Positions 36,420-45,606 of a DNA stretch of 64,000 bases are shown in pieces (the stretch's first letter is position 1; each line of letters starts with the position of its first letter). A program made the position numbers and the translations under genes. The notes below the pieces were generated by a model, which did no database searches, was not told where the DNA came from, and was given only the letters and a program-made list of their open reading frames with translations. Source of the stretch: Polluticoccus soli (GTDB taxonomy: Bacteria > Bacteroidota > Bacteroidia > Chitinophagales > Chitinophagaceae); assembly GCF_029269745.1 (NCBI RefSeq), contig NZ_JARJHT010000002.1, forward strand, positions 744,001-808,000. The letters are read 5' to 3'.

Positions 36420-37454
36420 CTACACGACCGGCTTACGTACACCGTGCCGCTTCTTCCGCTTTTCTACCTGGCGACCAATAAACCAGAATGAAACACCCAA
36501 CATCAGGAAGAAAAGTCCCTTATTCATCGAATCCCAGAAGAACTCAAAATACCTGCTGTATAGATTTAATATCAGGAAGAACACACCAAAATCCCGGGTT
36601 GCATCGTCGCGGTATTTAATACCGTAATAGAATGCACCTGCGGCAGTTAGTCCAAACACTACCGAATAAGCCAAAACATAGGTCTGTCGTACTTTTGACC
36701 ATTCATCGAGCGAACCGAAATTGCCGAATATCGATACACCCCACAGACCCGTAAAAAAGATGATGAGCCCAGCCAGGTAAGTAATGCGTTGTGTAAAAGA
36801 AAGCCTTGCCACACGTGATTGCAACCACGCCAACGCAATGACCAACACACCAAATACGGTGAAGCGCATAGGGTAGTTCATGCCGAGGAATAGGTTATCC
36901 GTACTTTGCCACGTGCTGAATGCACCAAACCATCCCATGAAAGCGAGTATAGCACCTATCCACAGCGCGCGGGAGTGGAGGAAGATCGCTTCGGCCAGCA
37001 ACATGGCAAATGCTGCTAATAGAAAACCATTGTGTGACGCGCCAAACCCGGTATCCTTACAGATATACACCAGAGAAGTTAATGAGATCAACCCACCAAG
37101 AACCATATACACTTCGTAGGCGGGTATGCTATATTGCTGACGTCTCTTCTTAACAAAACCAAACCACAACGCGCCGAGAACCGCAGAAATAAGAGCAATA
37201 ACAATATTGCTTAATGCAAAATAAGACTTGATTTTCTCTAACAGCTTTTCATCGATGAATATGGCGCCAAAAGCCAGAATGGTGCACGAGATGGCTACCA
37301 GAAAGAAATACTGCGCGATCTGCTGGCGTTCATTGCGTTTTAGCTGGACCGATTTGCGCAGTTCACCTGCCTGATCGTGGCTTATTTTGCCTTCTTGCTC
37401 CCAGTCATCAATAGCACGTTTTAGTGCCTTCCATTCGTTCTTTTCAACTTCCAT
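36420..37454 (-). CDS. DUF2157-type membrane protein
   Basis: 344 residues. A soluble helical N-terminus (about 1-40, EWKALKRAIDDWEQEGKISHDQAGELRK) precedes about ten membrane segments and ends with the basic tail KKRHGVRKPVV. A helical N-terminal domain before many membrane helices is how DUF2157 proteins look, but function is unknown. The gene sits 37 bp upstream of truA on the same strand. Confidence 0.65.
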   Translation of the reverse strand: MEVEKNEWKALKRAIDDWEQEGKISHDQAGELRKSVQLKRNERQQIAQYFFLVAISCTILAFGAIFIDEKLLEKIKSYFALSNIVIALISAVLGALWFGFVKKRRQQYSIPAYEVYMVLGGLISLTSLVYICKDTGFGASHNGFLLAAFAMLLAEAIFLHSRALWIGAILAFMGWFGAFSTWQSTDNLFLGMNYPMRFTVFGVLVIALAWLQSRVARLSFTQRITYLAGLIIFFTGLWGVSIFGNFGSLDEWSKVRQTYVLAYSVVFGLTAAGAFYYGIKYRDDATRDFGVFFLILNLYSRYFEFFWDSMNKGLFFLMLGVSFWFIGRQVEKRKKRHGVRKPVV

Positions 37455-37549
37455 CAGCAGTTATTCGCTTGCTAAGATACGAAATGCAGAGGCGTATCGA
37501 CTATGTCGATAAAGACTTACAGTTTACCAAAAGACATTTACACGCTGCA

Positions 37550-37981
37550 TTATTTCGTTTCCTCCCGGCGTTCAAATGTTTCTTCACCGAGTTCGAAGCC
37601 CACTGCCGTAATAGCACCAGTGAGCCGGATGCCATTTTGATCGAAAGTGAAGGTTTTAGCCGTTTCATCACCGATCACATCTTTCAGAACTATGCGATTG
37701 TGCTCACTATCCTGGTACTCTTCATAAACACCTGTATAACCTCCGTTTTTGAATTTAAATTCATAGCTATGCGAGTTTGCACCGGCAAAGCTCTCTACAT
37801 AATAGCCGGCCATTGAGCCCGTCAACACGCTATTACCCGCCGCAGCATCGGCGCCGGGTGGTTCCGGTGTTAACGGGGTGGCAGCTGTAGAATCGGTGAT
37901 CTGAGCAGTAGTATTTCGATTCTCCTGACTGCCACAGCCATACAACCCTATTACCAGTAGAAATCCTATTATCTTCTTCAT
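37550..37981 (-). CDS. Small lipoprotein, unknown
   Basis: 143 residues with a lipoprotein signal (FLLVIGLYGCGSQ, Cys at about 16). A low-complexity Thr/Pro/Ala linker follows (about 25-50), then a beta-rich domain (GYYVESFAGANSHSYEFKF, VYEEYQDSEHNRIVLKDV). No family recognised. It stands between the DUF2157-type gene and the divergent ABC-F gene. Confidence 0.6.
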   Translation of the reverse strand: MKKIIGFLLVIGLYGCGSQENRNTTAQITDSTAATPLTPEPPGADAAAGNSVLTGSMAGYYVESFAGANSHSYEFKFKNGGYTGVYEEYQDSEHNRIVLKDVIGDETAKTFTFDQNGIRLTGAITAVGFELGEETFERREETK

Positions 37982-38121
37982 ATTGATGCTTTGATCTGTT
38001 TAGATCCTTAAAGATAAGTTATAACAATACTAATATTTCAGATCTGTTTAAAGTATTCACCTGAAAACCGGGGTATTCTACGTACCTTCGCGGCTCATTT
38101 TAGACTACAGGAATAACTCAA

Positions 38122-39753
38122 ATGCTTTCAGTTTCAAATCTATCGCTGCGCTACGGCAAGCGGGTATTGTTCGAAGACGTAAATATCAGGTTCACCGAAG
38201 GGAATTGCTATGGTATCATAGGCGCCAACGGGGCAGGGAAGTCTACCTTCCTGAAGATCCTTTCCGGCGAAATTGATCCTACTACCGGAAAGGTAGAGAT
38301 CGGCAAAGACCAGCGTATGAGCGTACTGAAGCAGAACCACTATGAGTTCGATGAGGTACAGGTGCTGCAAACCGTGATGATGGGGAATACCAAGCTTTGG
38401 AAAGTGATGCAGGAAAAAGACGCTCTGTATGCTAAAGAAGACTTCACAGAAGCCGATGGCCTCAAAGCCGGCGAACTGGAAGGCATTTTCGCAGAAATGG
38501 ATGGCTGGAACGCAGAAAGCGACGCCGCTACCATGCTGAGTAACCTGGGAATCAAAGAGGATGTTCACTACAAGCAACTAAAAGAACTGGATGGTAACCA
38601 GAAAGTGCGTGTGCTATTAGCACAAGCGCTGTTTGGCCATCCTGACATACTACTGCTCGATGAACCTACCAACGACCTGGATATGGAAACCATCGGCTGG
38701 CTCGAAGACTTCCTGGCCGACTACGACAAGATCGTACTGGTTGTATCGCACGATCGTCACTTCCTGGATGCTGTGTGTACACACGTGGCAGATATCGACT
38801 TCGCTAAGATCACCATCTTTACCGGTAACTATTCATTCTGGTACGAGTCTAGCCAGCTGTTGCTGAAACAACGTACCGATGCAAATAAGAAGGCAGAAGA
38901 CAAGATCGCGGAACTAAAAGAGTTCATCGCGCGCTTCTCGGCCAATGCCTCTAAATCGAAACAAGCCACCAGCCGTAAAAAGGCGCTGGATAAGATCAAA
39001 CTGGATGATATGACGGCTTCAAACCGTAAGTATCCTGCTATCCTATTCAATAACCAGGTGCGTGATGCAGGTGACCAGATACTGGAAGTAAAAGGCTTGA
39101 GCAAAACACAGAACGGTGAAGTGATGTTCAAAGACATCAGCTTTGATGTAAAACGCGGCCAGAAGATCGCTATCCTGTCGGATAATGGCCTGGCAACATC
39201 TGCATTTTACAAAATACTGATGGGCGAGGACAACGACTTCCAGGGCAATTTCAAATGGGGTGTAACAATTACTCCTACTTACCTACCTAATGACAATAGC
39301 GAGTATTTCGTTGGCAAAGACCTCAACCTTATCGACTGGCTGCGCCAGTATTCTGAAGAAAAGGATGAGACCTTTATCCGCGGCTTCCTTGGCCGTATGC
39401 TGTTCTCGGGCGAAGAAACGCTGAAGAACTGCCAGGTACTGAGCGGTGGTGAGAAGATGCGTTGCATGATCAGCCGTATGATGATGCTGAAAGGCAACGT
39501 ACTGCTGTTTGATGAGCCAACCAACCACCTTGATCTGGAGAGCATTACTGCCCTCAACAACGGTCTGAAAGACTTCAAAGGCACGATCCTATTCACAACG
39601 CGAGATCATGAACTGGCACAGACAGTAGCCGACAGGGTACTGGAACTGACACCAAACGGCCTCATCGATCGCGAAATGAACTTCGATGATTATCTGAAGG
39701 ACGAACGCGTTAAGAACTTACGTGCCGAAATGCACGGAGTAAGCGTAGCCTAA
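38122..39753 (+). CDS. ABC-F ATPase, YbiT-like, with one degenerate ATP site
   Basis: 543 residues, two ATPase domains joined by the P-site linker (about 245-300), no membrane helices. Domain 1 has a full Walker A (IGANGAGKSTFL) and Walker B (ILLLDEPTNDLD), but its signature is LDGNQ, not LSGGQ. Domain 2 has a good signature (LSGGEKMRC) and Walker B, but its Walker A is ILSDNGLATSAF, lacking the Gly-Lys-Ser/Thr. So the composite site of domain-2 Walker A and domain-1 signature is doubly degenerate. ABC-F proteins act on the ribosome at the E site. Orthologs in this phylum probably share the change. Confidence 0.9.
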   Translation: MLSVSNLSLRYGKRVLFEDVNIRFTEGNCYGIIGANGAGKSTFLKILSGEIDPTTGKVEIGKDQRMSVLKQNHYEFDEVQVLQTVMMGNTKLWKVMQEKDALYAKEDFTEADGLKAGELEGIFAEMDGWNAESDAATMLSNLGIKEDVHYKQLKELDGNQKVRVLLAQALFGHPDILLLDEPTNDLDMETIGWLEDFLADYDKIVLVVSHDRHFLDAVCTHVADIDFAKITIFTGNYSFWYESSQLLLKQRTDANKKAEDKIAELKEFIARFSANASKSKQATSRKKALDKIKLDDMTASNRKYPAILFNNQVRDAGDQILEVKGLSKTQNGEVMFKDISFDVKRGQKIAILSDNGLATSAFYKILMGEDNDFQGNFKWGVTITPTYLPNDNSEYFVGKDLNLIDWLRQYSEEKDETFIRGFLGRMLFSGEETLKNCQVLSGGEKMRCMISRMMMLKGNVLLFDEPTNHLDLESITALNNGLKDFKGTILFTTRDHELAQTVADRVLELTPNGLIDREMNFDDYLKDERVKNLRAEMHGVSVA

Positions 39754-41630
39754 TCCAGTACAGGCAACACTATAGCTGACGGATGTTCGGCATCATGATA
39801 TAAGCGGATGGTAGACTTTACAAAGTCTTTATCATCCGCTTTGTATATGTTGACAAACTGTTGCGGATTACGGTCTACCAACGGGAACCACGTGCTCTGA
39901 ACCTGCAACATAACCTTATGGCCCGCTTTGAACACATGCGCCACGTCGGGTATGGTGAAGCGCACCTTGGTTATTTCTTTGGGTGTAAATGCTTCCGGAT
40001 GCTCAAGGCTATTGCGGTAGCGGCCACGCATTACTTCTCCGCGTACCAGCATCTGGTAGCCGCCCATAGGGTAGTTCTTACCGTTGCCTTTTATGCTGTC
40101 TGGATAGCTGAAATCATCCGGGAATACGTCTATCAGCTTTACAACAAAATCTGCATCAGTTGTGGTTATCGAAGCGAAGAAATCGGCAATAACTGGTCCA
40201 GCCAATGTAAGGTCTTGCTTCAGTACATCAGTCTTAAAAACTAACACATCAGGTCTGCGGGAAGCAAAGCGCTGGTCATCTGTCATGTATTCTTTTACGC
40301 GGCCAAAGTGCACGTCCTCGGTATAAGGTACGGGATTGGCCGGATCGCTGGTATAACGGCTGTTGCCGCCGTCTGGGGCAGGCTTAGAGAAGGAGAGTGC
40401 ACCACCGGGTTGCAGGTATAGCGCTTTCTCATTCATGCCTTTGGGTGGCCATTGGTTGAAGCCTCTCCATCGATCAACACCACTGAAATAGATATTAGCC
40501 TCTTTGATGAAGTCGATGTTACCCTTGCCTTTGAGGTAGTAGTTGAAATAGGGCACCTCAAAATGCTCCTGATAGTATTTAGACAGGTTGCTGCCAAAGC
40601 GGATATTGCCCAGGTATTCATAGCTATTCAACGCCCAGTTATTGTGTGCCCATGGGCCCATGATCAGCCTGTTATCGTTCTTTGCTTTGTGCTCTATGGC
40701 CTGGTACAAGTTCCATGCACCATAGCAATCCTCCGCATCAAAGGTGCCACCAACTACAAGGGTAGCGGTCCTTTTCGGAATATGCTGCACATGACTGCGG
40801 GTGTTGCGCACCTGCCACCATTCATCATAGTTCGGGTGTGCATAGAGATCGTTCCAGAACTTGATACTATCGCCCATAAGGGCTGCAAAATTCTTCAAAG
40901 CGCCGGTTTCGAGGTAGAACTTGTAATTGTCCTTGCTATAGTAGTCAAAGCCCTTAGGCCAGGTTTTAACCGGGTATGGACGGGGCTTACCAAACGAGCT
41001 ATAGAAACCAAATGCATCCAGCAACATGAAGGCGCCATTGTGGTGGAAATCATCACCGGCAAACCAGTCGGTAACCGGTGCCTGCGGACTAGCAGCCTTC
41101 AATGCAGGGTGCTGGCTTAAAGCTGCCATAGTTGCATAGAATCCGGGGTATGAGATACCAAATGCTCCGACCTTGCCATTGTTATCTTTCACGTTCTTCA
41201 GCAGCCATTCTATAGTGTCATAAGTATCGCTCGCTTCATCAATTTGTTGTCGGTTGTTGTCGCTTTTATGGTCGTTATAGGGGCGCACATCTTCGAACAC
41301 GCCTTCACTCATCATGCGTCCACGAACGTCCTGTAGCACGATCACATAACCTTCATGCAGGTAGTTCATCCAGTAATTATTCCAGAAAGCCTTGAATGCG
41401 TCCTCGCCATAGGGGGCTATGGAATAAGGCGTCCTGTTGATGAGTATCGGATGCTTTTCGGCACGGTCTTTTGGTTCATAAACTGCAGTGTAAAGGCGGA
41501 TCCCGTCCCTCATCGGTATGTAGATTTCCCGTTTTGTGTAATGTTGCCTTACCCAAACTGAGTCAGATTTTGCGTCTGCAAGGCATTGAGCCGGAATGAT
41601 AAAGAGCAGCAAATGAAAGAGGTACTTCAT
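39750..41630 (-). CDS. CocE/NonD (S15) alpha/beta hydrolase, secreted
   Basis: 626 residues with a signal peptide (YLFHLLLFIIPAQCLADA). The peptidase-S15-like domain (about 35-310) carries IPMRDGIRLYTAVYEP, VIVLQDVRGRMMSEGVF and the nucleophile elbow GAFGISYPGFYA near residue 160. A C-terminal jelly-roll domain (about 400-620) is normal for X-Pro dipeptidyl peptidase and cocaine-esterase relatives. Probably a periplasmic ester or peptide hydrolase. Convergent, overlapping the ABC-F gene by 4 bp. Confidence 0.85.
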   Translation of the reverse strand: MKYLFHLLLFIIPAQCLADAKSDSVWVRQHYTKREIYIPMRDGIRLYTAVYEPKDRAEKHPILINRTPYSIAPYGEDAFKAFWNNYWMNYLHEGYVIVLQDVRGRMMSEGVFEDVRPYNDHKSDNNRQQIDEASDTYDTIEWLLKNVKDNNGKVGAFGISYPGFYATMAALSQHPALKAASPQAPVTDWFAGDDFHHNGAFMLLDAFGFYSSFGKPRPYPVKTWPKGFDYYSKDNYKFYLETGALKNFAALMGDSIKFWNDLYAHPNYDEWWQVRNTRSHVQHIPKRTATLVVGGTFDAEDCYGAWNLYQAIEHKAKNDNRLIMGPWAHNNWALNSYEYLGNIRFGSNLSKYYQEHFEVPYFNYYLKGKGNIDFIKEANIYFSGVDRWRGFNQWPPKGMNEKALYLQPGGALSFSKPAPDGGNSRYTSDPANPVPYTEDVHFGRVKEYMTDDQRFASRRPDVLVFKTDVLKQDLTLAGPVIADFFASITTTDADFVVKLIDVFPDDFSYPDSIKGNGKNYPMGGYQMLVRGEVMRGRYRNSLEHPEAFTPKEITKVRFTIPDVAHVFKAGHKVMLQVQSTWFPLVDRNPQQFVNIYKADDKDFVKSTIRLYHDAEHPSAIVLPVLD

Positions 41631-41853
41631 AAGGGCTTAAATTTCTAAAAATAATTACAGAATTTTAATTCGATATCCGCTTCATTCCACATATATTTAC
41701 ATATAATAGTTTTTGAGGGGAGTAGATTCCGCGATCGTTTAAGAGTTTTTTAAGGCTAAGTTTTCCTCTGTAACACGCTGCTGGCAAGGATTTTATAAGT
41801 ATTACCTCTTGAGGGATATAATTTCTATACTGTATTAAAACTAATCTGCCGTT

Positions 41854-42144
41854 ATGAAGAGTTACCAAAACCAATTGGATCGATTTCGTGACATCGCTAA
41901 GAAGTTGGTTGATGACCATTCTGCAGAGCTTTTTACCGGTAGCAGGACAGCTACGACCGAAAGGCACCAGGTGATCAATGATGCGTATTACAGTCATCTT
42001 GATTCGCTGGGAAAACAGCTGGACGAGCATGCCCAGAAATTTATTGGTACAGCAAGGCAAGGCGGCGAAGACCTTAAGTCTGAAATTTGGAACACGTGCA
42101 AGAAGTACCTGGAACAATTCGTTAAAAGAAACCAACCAGGGTAA
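41854..42144 (+). CDS. Small charged helical protein, unknown
   Basis: 96 residues, soluble, no cysteines but one near the end (NTCKKYLEQF). Mostly helical and charged (QLDRFRDIAKKLVDDHSAEL; SLGKQLDEHAQKFIGTARQ). I do not recognise it. It is followed by a terminator about 40 bp on, which supports a real transcript. A 200-codon frame on the other strand overlaps it but has poor composition. No clear promoter is seen in the 223 bp before it. Confidence 0.5.
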   Translation: MKSYQNQLDRFRDIAKKLVDDHSAELFTGSRTATTERHQVINDAYYSHLDSLGKQLDEHAQKFIGTARQGGEDLKSEIWNTCKKYLEQFVKRNQPG

Positions 42145-42183
42145 TTGTTGTCGAACCTTATAATGATTACCCAGTGGCAATAG

Positions 42184-42212
42184 AGGCGACCCATACAGGT
42201 TGCCTTTATTTT
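42184..42212 (+). terminator. Rho-independent terminator
   Basis: AGGCGACC (42184-42191) pairs with GGTTGCCT (42198-42205), one G-U pair, then TTATTTTTT. The rest of the gap to 42473 shows only an uncertain hydrophobic frame from 42334 and no clear element. Confidence 0.65.
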
Positions 42213-42473
42213 TTGGTACAGGTGATAGGAGGTGGTGGTTCATGGTGCTGGATTTTGTTACAGTCATGAACTTATGTTCAGTGAAATGTATAACGTCATA
42301 ACTCCCAAGTTTCTACTTAACATAATATAAATTATGGAACAGAAATGGATACCAGATTTTCTGGCTGTCTTGATTGTCAATGCTTTGTGTCTGGAGACTG
42401 TTTGGTTTCATGTGGTTTATAGTGGTTCCGTATCATTAGCTATCCTTATTATATACCCTCACTATCCTGCATC

Positions 42474-43325
42474 TCAAGTGGCTTTTTCTTTGGGTAATGC
42501 CAGCCAGTTGGTATGTGTTTCAGCTTTGCGGATGGCATTTTTGTCGATCGGTTCCAGGCCAGAATCCCCGATCACGTATACTGTATAGTCAGCACCGGTC
42601 AGCGTGTCGAACAGCTCGTTTACGTGTTCGTCGGCTTCCAGGAATATGCCCGGCCTGAAACGCTCCATAGTATTTTTGGCGCCGGCCAATACGTCTGGTT
42701 CAGCGCCCTGCACGTCCATTTTTATGAAATCGACCTTGCTGATCTCCTCGGCGCTGACCATGCTGTCCAGCGTGCGTTGTGGCACGTCAACAACATCGGT
42801 AGCTCCATGGTATTTGCTGCTCATACCCGAGTTGAAATAATCGTCGGGATAAACGTTGAACTGGATGGTACCGTCTTTTTCGCCTAAGGCTATATCCAGG
42901 CAAACGACGTTGTTTTTCTTATTGATAACCTGGGCGTTATGCTTAAGCCTGTTAAAAACATCCTTATTGGGTTCAAAGGCATACACCTTTCCATTATCGC
43001 CCACCAGATTCGCCAGCAAGATCGTTTCAGTACCGATATTGGCGCCGGCTTCAATGACCGTGTCGCCGGGTTTTATGAATCTGCCCAACACGTTGTTGGT
43101 GCTTTTTTCATATTCGGCGAAGAAGAAAACATTCCAGCCAATAAGGTCTTTCGTATTCACCATCAGCTTATAGCCCGGTTGTTTCACCACGATATCAATA
43201 CCCTGTACGGATGGCGACGTATGGTTGTAAATGCCCATCGCCACACGCCTTTTTAACCGCGAAGGCACCAGTGGTAAGATCATTTTTCCGAACGCCAAAC
43301 GGCATAATTCACTGTTCTGGCTCAT
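42474..43325 (-). CDS. FkbM-family methyltransferase
   Basis: 283 residues. The SAM-binding motif is VIEAGANIGTETILLA near residue 92, followed by VYAFEPNKDVFNRL (acidic loop) and, later, VDFIKMDVQGAEPDVLAGA, the FkbM hallmark. Members O-methylate sugars or polyketides; no signal peptide, so it acts in the cytoplasm. It follows the ABC exporter gene on the same strand after 56 bp, so the two may be cotranscribed, which would fit a modified-lipid or glycan export role. Confidence 0.85.
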   Translation of the reverse strand: MSQNSELCRLAFGKMILPLVPSRLKRRVAMGIYNHTSPSVQGIDIVVKQPGYKLMVNTKDLIGWNVFFFAEYEKSTNNVLGRFIKPGDTVIEAGANIGTETILLANLVGDNGKVYAFEPNKDVFNRLKHNAQVINKKNNVVCLDIALGEKDGTIQFNVYPDDYFNSGMSSKYHGATDVVDVPQRTLDSMVSAEEISKVDFIKMDVQGAEPDVLAGAKNTMERFRPGIFLEADEHVNELFDTLTGADYTVYVIGDSGLEPIDKNAIRKAETHTNWLALPKEKAT

Positions 43326-43381
43326 GTATTAGTTATAGAGTTATAAGTGTATAAGATAGGTTTTTTCTTCAATAACTAAGA

Positions 43382-45193
43382 TTAAACGCCTTCAAATTGT
43401 AGCACGTTCAAACTTTTATAGAGTCCATCCACTGCCATAAGCTCGTGGTGTGTACCCGATTCGCGAACCACGCCGTGTTCCAGCACTATGATCTTATCGG
43501 CATTGCGGATGGTCGACAGTCTGTGCGCGATCACGAACGATGTCCGGTTCTTCATCAGGTTATGCAAGGCATCCTGCACCAGCGATTCAGATTCTGAGTC
43601 CAGCGAGCTGGTGGCTTCATCCAGTATCAGGATGGCCGGATCTTTCAATATGGCTCGGGCTATCGCTATACGCTGGCGTTGACCGCCCGATAGCTTCATA
43701 CCGCGCTCACCAACCACGGTCTGGTAAGCTTCTGGGAAACGGGCTATGAATTCGTGGGCATTTGCTTTGCGGGCTGCTTCTTCAACTTCGGCCTGGGTGG
43801 CGTCTGGCTTACCGTAGGCAATGTTCTCGAATATAGTACCGCCAAACAGCAACACGTCCTGCGGAACCAGCGCCATCTGCTTACGCAGCTGTGTCAGCGG
43901 TATCTCGCGGGCATCGCGACCATCAAACAAGATGCGGCCATTGGTAGGCTCATAGAATCGCAACAGGATCGATACAAGGGTACTTTTACCGGCACCGCTC
44001 GGACCAACAATGGCTATCTGCTGGCCCCGTTCTGCGTCTACGGATACATCTTTCAATACAGGAACCTCGCTGCGGCTTGGATAGCTGAAGGCAATATGCT
44101 CCAGGGTTACCTGGCCCGATAGTTTGAATTCGTTCTTCAGATCTTCTTTTACAACGCTCACATTTTCAGGCTCTTCCTTCAATAGTTCACGTACGCGCTG
44201 TGTAGCGCCCAGCGTCTTTTGCAGCTGGCTGTACAGGTCGGCAAAGCCCGCCATGGTACCGCCCACAAAGGCTGTGTACACTACGAAGGCGGTCATATCA
44301 CCGAACGATAACAGTCCTTGCTGCATCAATCCCGCGCCGTACCAAACCACCAGTACAATGGCACCAAATACGCTGAATAATAAAAACGATACGAATGCTC
44401 CCCTGAACCTGCCGTTCTGGATGGCCAGCTTCACCACATCGTTGATGCTTTTAGAATAACGCTGGCTCTCGTACCACTCATTAGAAAAAGATTTTACGTT
44501 GCTGATGCCTTGTAAGGTTTCCTGAACGATGGTTCCTGAATCGGCCAGTTGGTCTTGTGCGGTACGGGCCAGTTTGCGGATACGCTTGCTGAAGACAAAG
44601 GCTATAACGATGATGACCGGAATGATGGACAGCATCATCAGGGTCAGTTTGGGTGATATATATAAAATAAGACCAAGTCCGATCAACAGGGTCAGCACTC
44701 CCCTTAGCAATTCCGCCAACATCACGGTCACCGCGTCTTGTATCTGGGTCACGTCGGCGCTGATGCGACTGGAAAGCTCACCTACCCGGCGCTGCGAGAA
44801 GAAATCCATGGGCATCATGATAAGGCGCTTATATATGTCCTTACGCATATCAGCCACAGCGTTCTCGCCCACCGATGTGAACAGGTAGATACGCATGAAC
44901 GACACTACCATTTGCACCATGAGCAGAGCTATCATTACCAGGGCTATCTGCGTAGGTGTATACTTGGCGGTGTGCATTTCCATAGCATGGGCGCTGTCTA
45001 TCAGCTGCTTCAGCAGGTACGGAAAGGCCATAGTAGTAAGGCTGGAGAGGGTGATGAACGCCAGTCCGCCGATGAACTGCGCCTTGTATGGCTGCACATA
45101 CCGGAATATGAGCATGCCTTCTTTCAGGTTCTCTTTGGTAAACTTCAGCTTTGGTATATCGTCTTTTGCGCCGTTTTTATCTCTTCTAGCCAT
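43382..45193 (-). CDS. ABC exporter, fused membrane and ATPase domains (MsbA-like)
   Basis: 603 residues from the ATG at 45193 (MARRDKNG); the frame reaches a TTG eight codons up. Six membrane helices span about 35-330. The ATPase domain has Walker A GPSGAGKSTLV near residue 395, the Q loop, signature LSGGQRQRIAIARA, Walker B ILILDEATSSLD and H-loop AHRLSTIR. It is a homodimeric type IV exporter, like MsbA or drug pumps. Substrate is not given by the sequence; an FkbM methyltransferase follows it. Confidence 0.92.
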   Translation of the reverse strand: MARRDKNGAKDDIPKLKFTKENLKEGMLIFRYVQPYKAQFIGGLAFITLSSLTTMAFPYLLKQLIDSAHAMEMHTAKYTPTQIALVMIALLMVQMVVSFMRIYLFTSVGENAVADMRKDIYKRLIMMPMDFFSQRRVGELSSRISADVTQIQDAVTVMLAELLRGVLTLLIGLGLILYISPKLTLMMLSIIPVIIVIAFVFSKRIRKLARTAQDQLADSGTIVQETLQGISNVKSFSNEWYESQRYSKSINDVVKLAIQNGRFRGAFVSFLLFSVFGAIVLVVWYGAGLMQQGLLSFGDMTAFVVYTAFVGGTMAGFADLYSQLQKTLGATQRVRELLKEEPENVSVVKEDLKNEFKLSGQVTLEHIAFSYPSRSEVPVLKDVSVDAERGQQIAIVGPSGAGKSTLVSILLRFYEPTNGRILFDGRDAREIPLTQLRKQMALVPQDVLLFGGTIFENIAYGKPDATQAEVEEAARKANAHEFIARFPEAYQTVVGERGMKLSGGQRQRIAIARAILKDPAILILDEATSSLDSESESLVQDALHNLMKNRTSFVIAHRLSTIRNADKIIVLEHGVVRESGTHHELMAVDGLYKSLNVLQFEGV

Positions 45194-45340
45194 GTGGGAT
45201 CTTGGAAATTGTCGCAAAGCTACGGGCTATTGCTGTTTTTAGGTGATTTTTTCGGTTAATGGGGACATATTGTCGGTCGAATCTCTTATTTGGCTTTTGG
45301 GGCATATCTGTTTCATTGGGCTTTTTTGCTTTTCTCACCC

Positions 45341-45372
45341 CTTCTTCTTTTGTCTTGAAACAAAAGAAGAAG
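45341..45372. repeat. 13-bp perfect palindrome, dispersed-repeat type
   Basis: CTTCTTCTTTTGT (45341-45353) and ACAAAAGAAGAAG (45360-45372) around CTTGAA. Pairing extends imperfectly outward into TTTTGCTTTTCT and AGAAAAAGTCAAG. Related to the 24111-24144 palindrome. It lies in the 413-bp gap 45194-45606, where I see no gene or promoter. Confidence 0.6.
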
Positions 45373-45606
45373 CAAGAAAAAGTCAAGGCTTAGCGACTCA
45401 AGCTAAAAAACGCCTTCACTACGCTGCATTGAAATAGCTTATTATCATCTGCTGTAGTATATGCCGGGCAATGTTGATCTCTACTTTTCATCGCTACTGT
45501 GACTTTCAATGCGGTCGCTCCGTTCCACCATTTTTCTTAACGCTTTCGTCGCTCATGCCGGTTTTCGAAATCTGCGAAATCATTTTAATCATTTTTAATC
45601 AGCGGT

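Noticed and set aside
41665-42267. 200-codon minus-strand frame over the small helical gene
   Set aside because: It is rich in improbable residues and also spans a terminator that serves the plus strand; the 96-residue plus-strand gene has a better composition.
42334-42588. 84-codon plus-strand hydrophobic frame
   Set aside because: Its last third is antisense to the FkbM methyltransferase and no promoter or partner supports it; the first 47 residues do look membrane-like, so it is not fully excluded.
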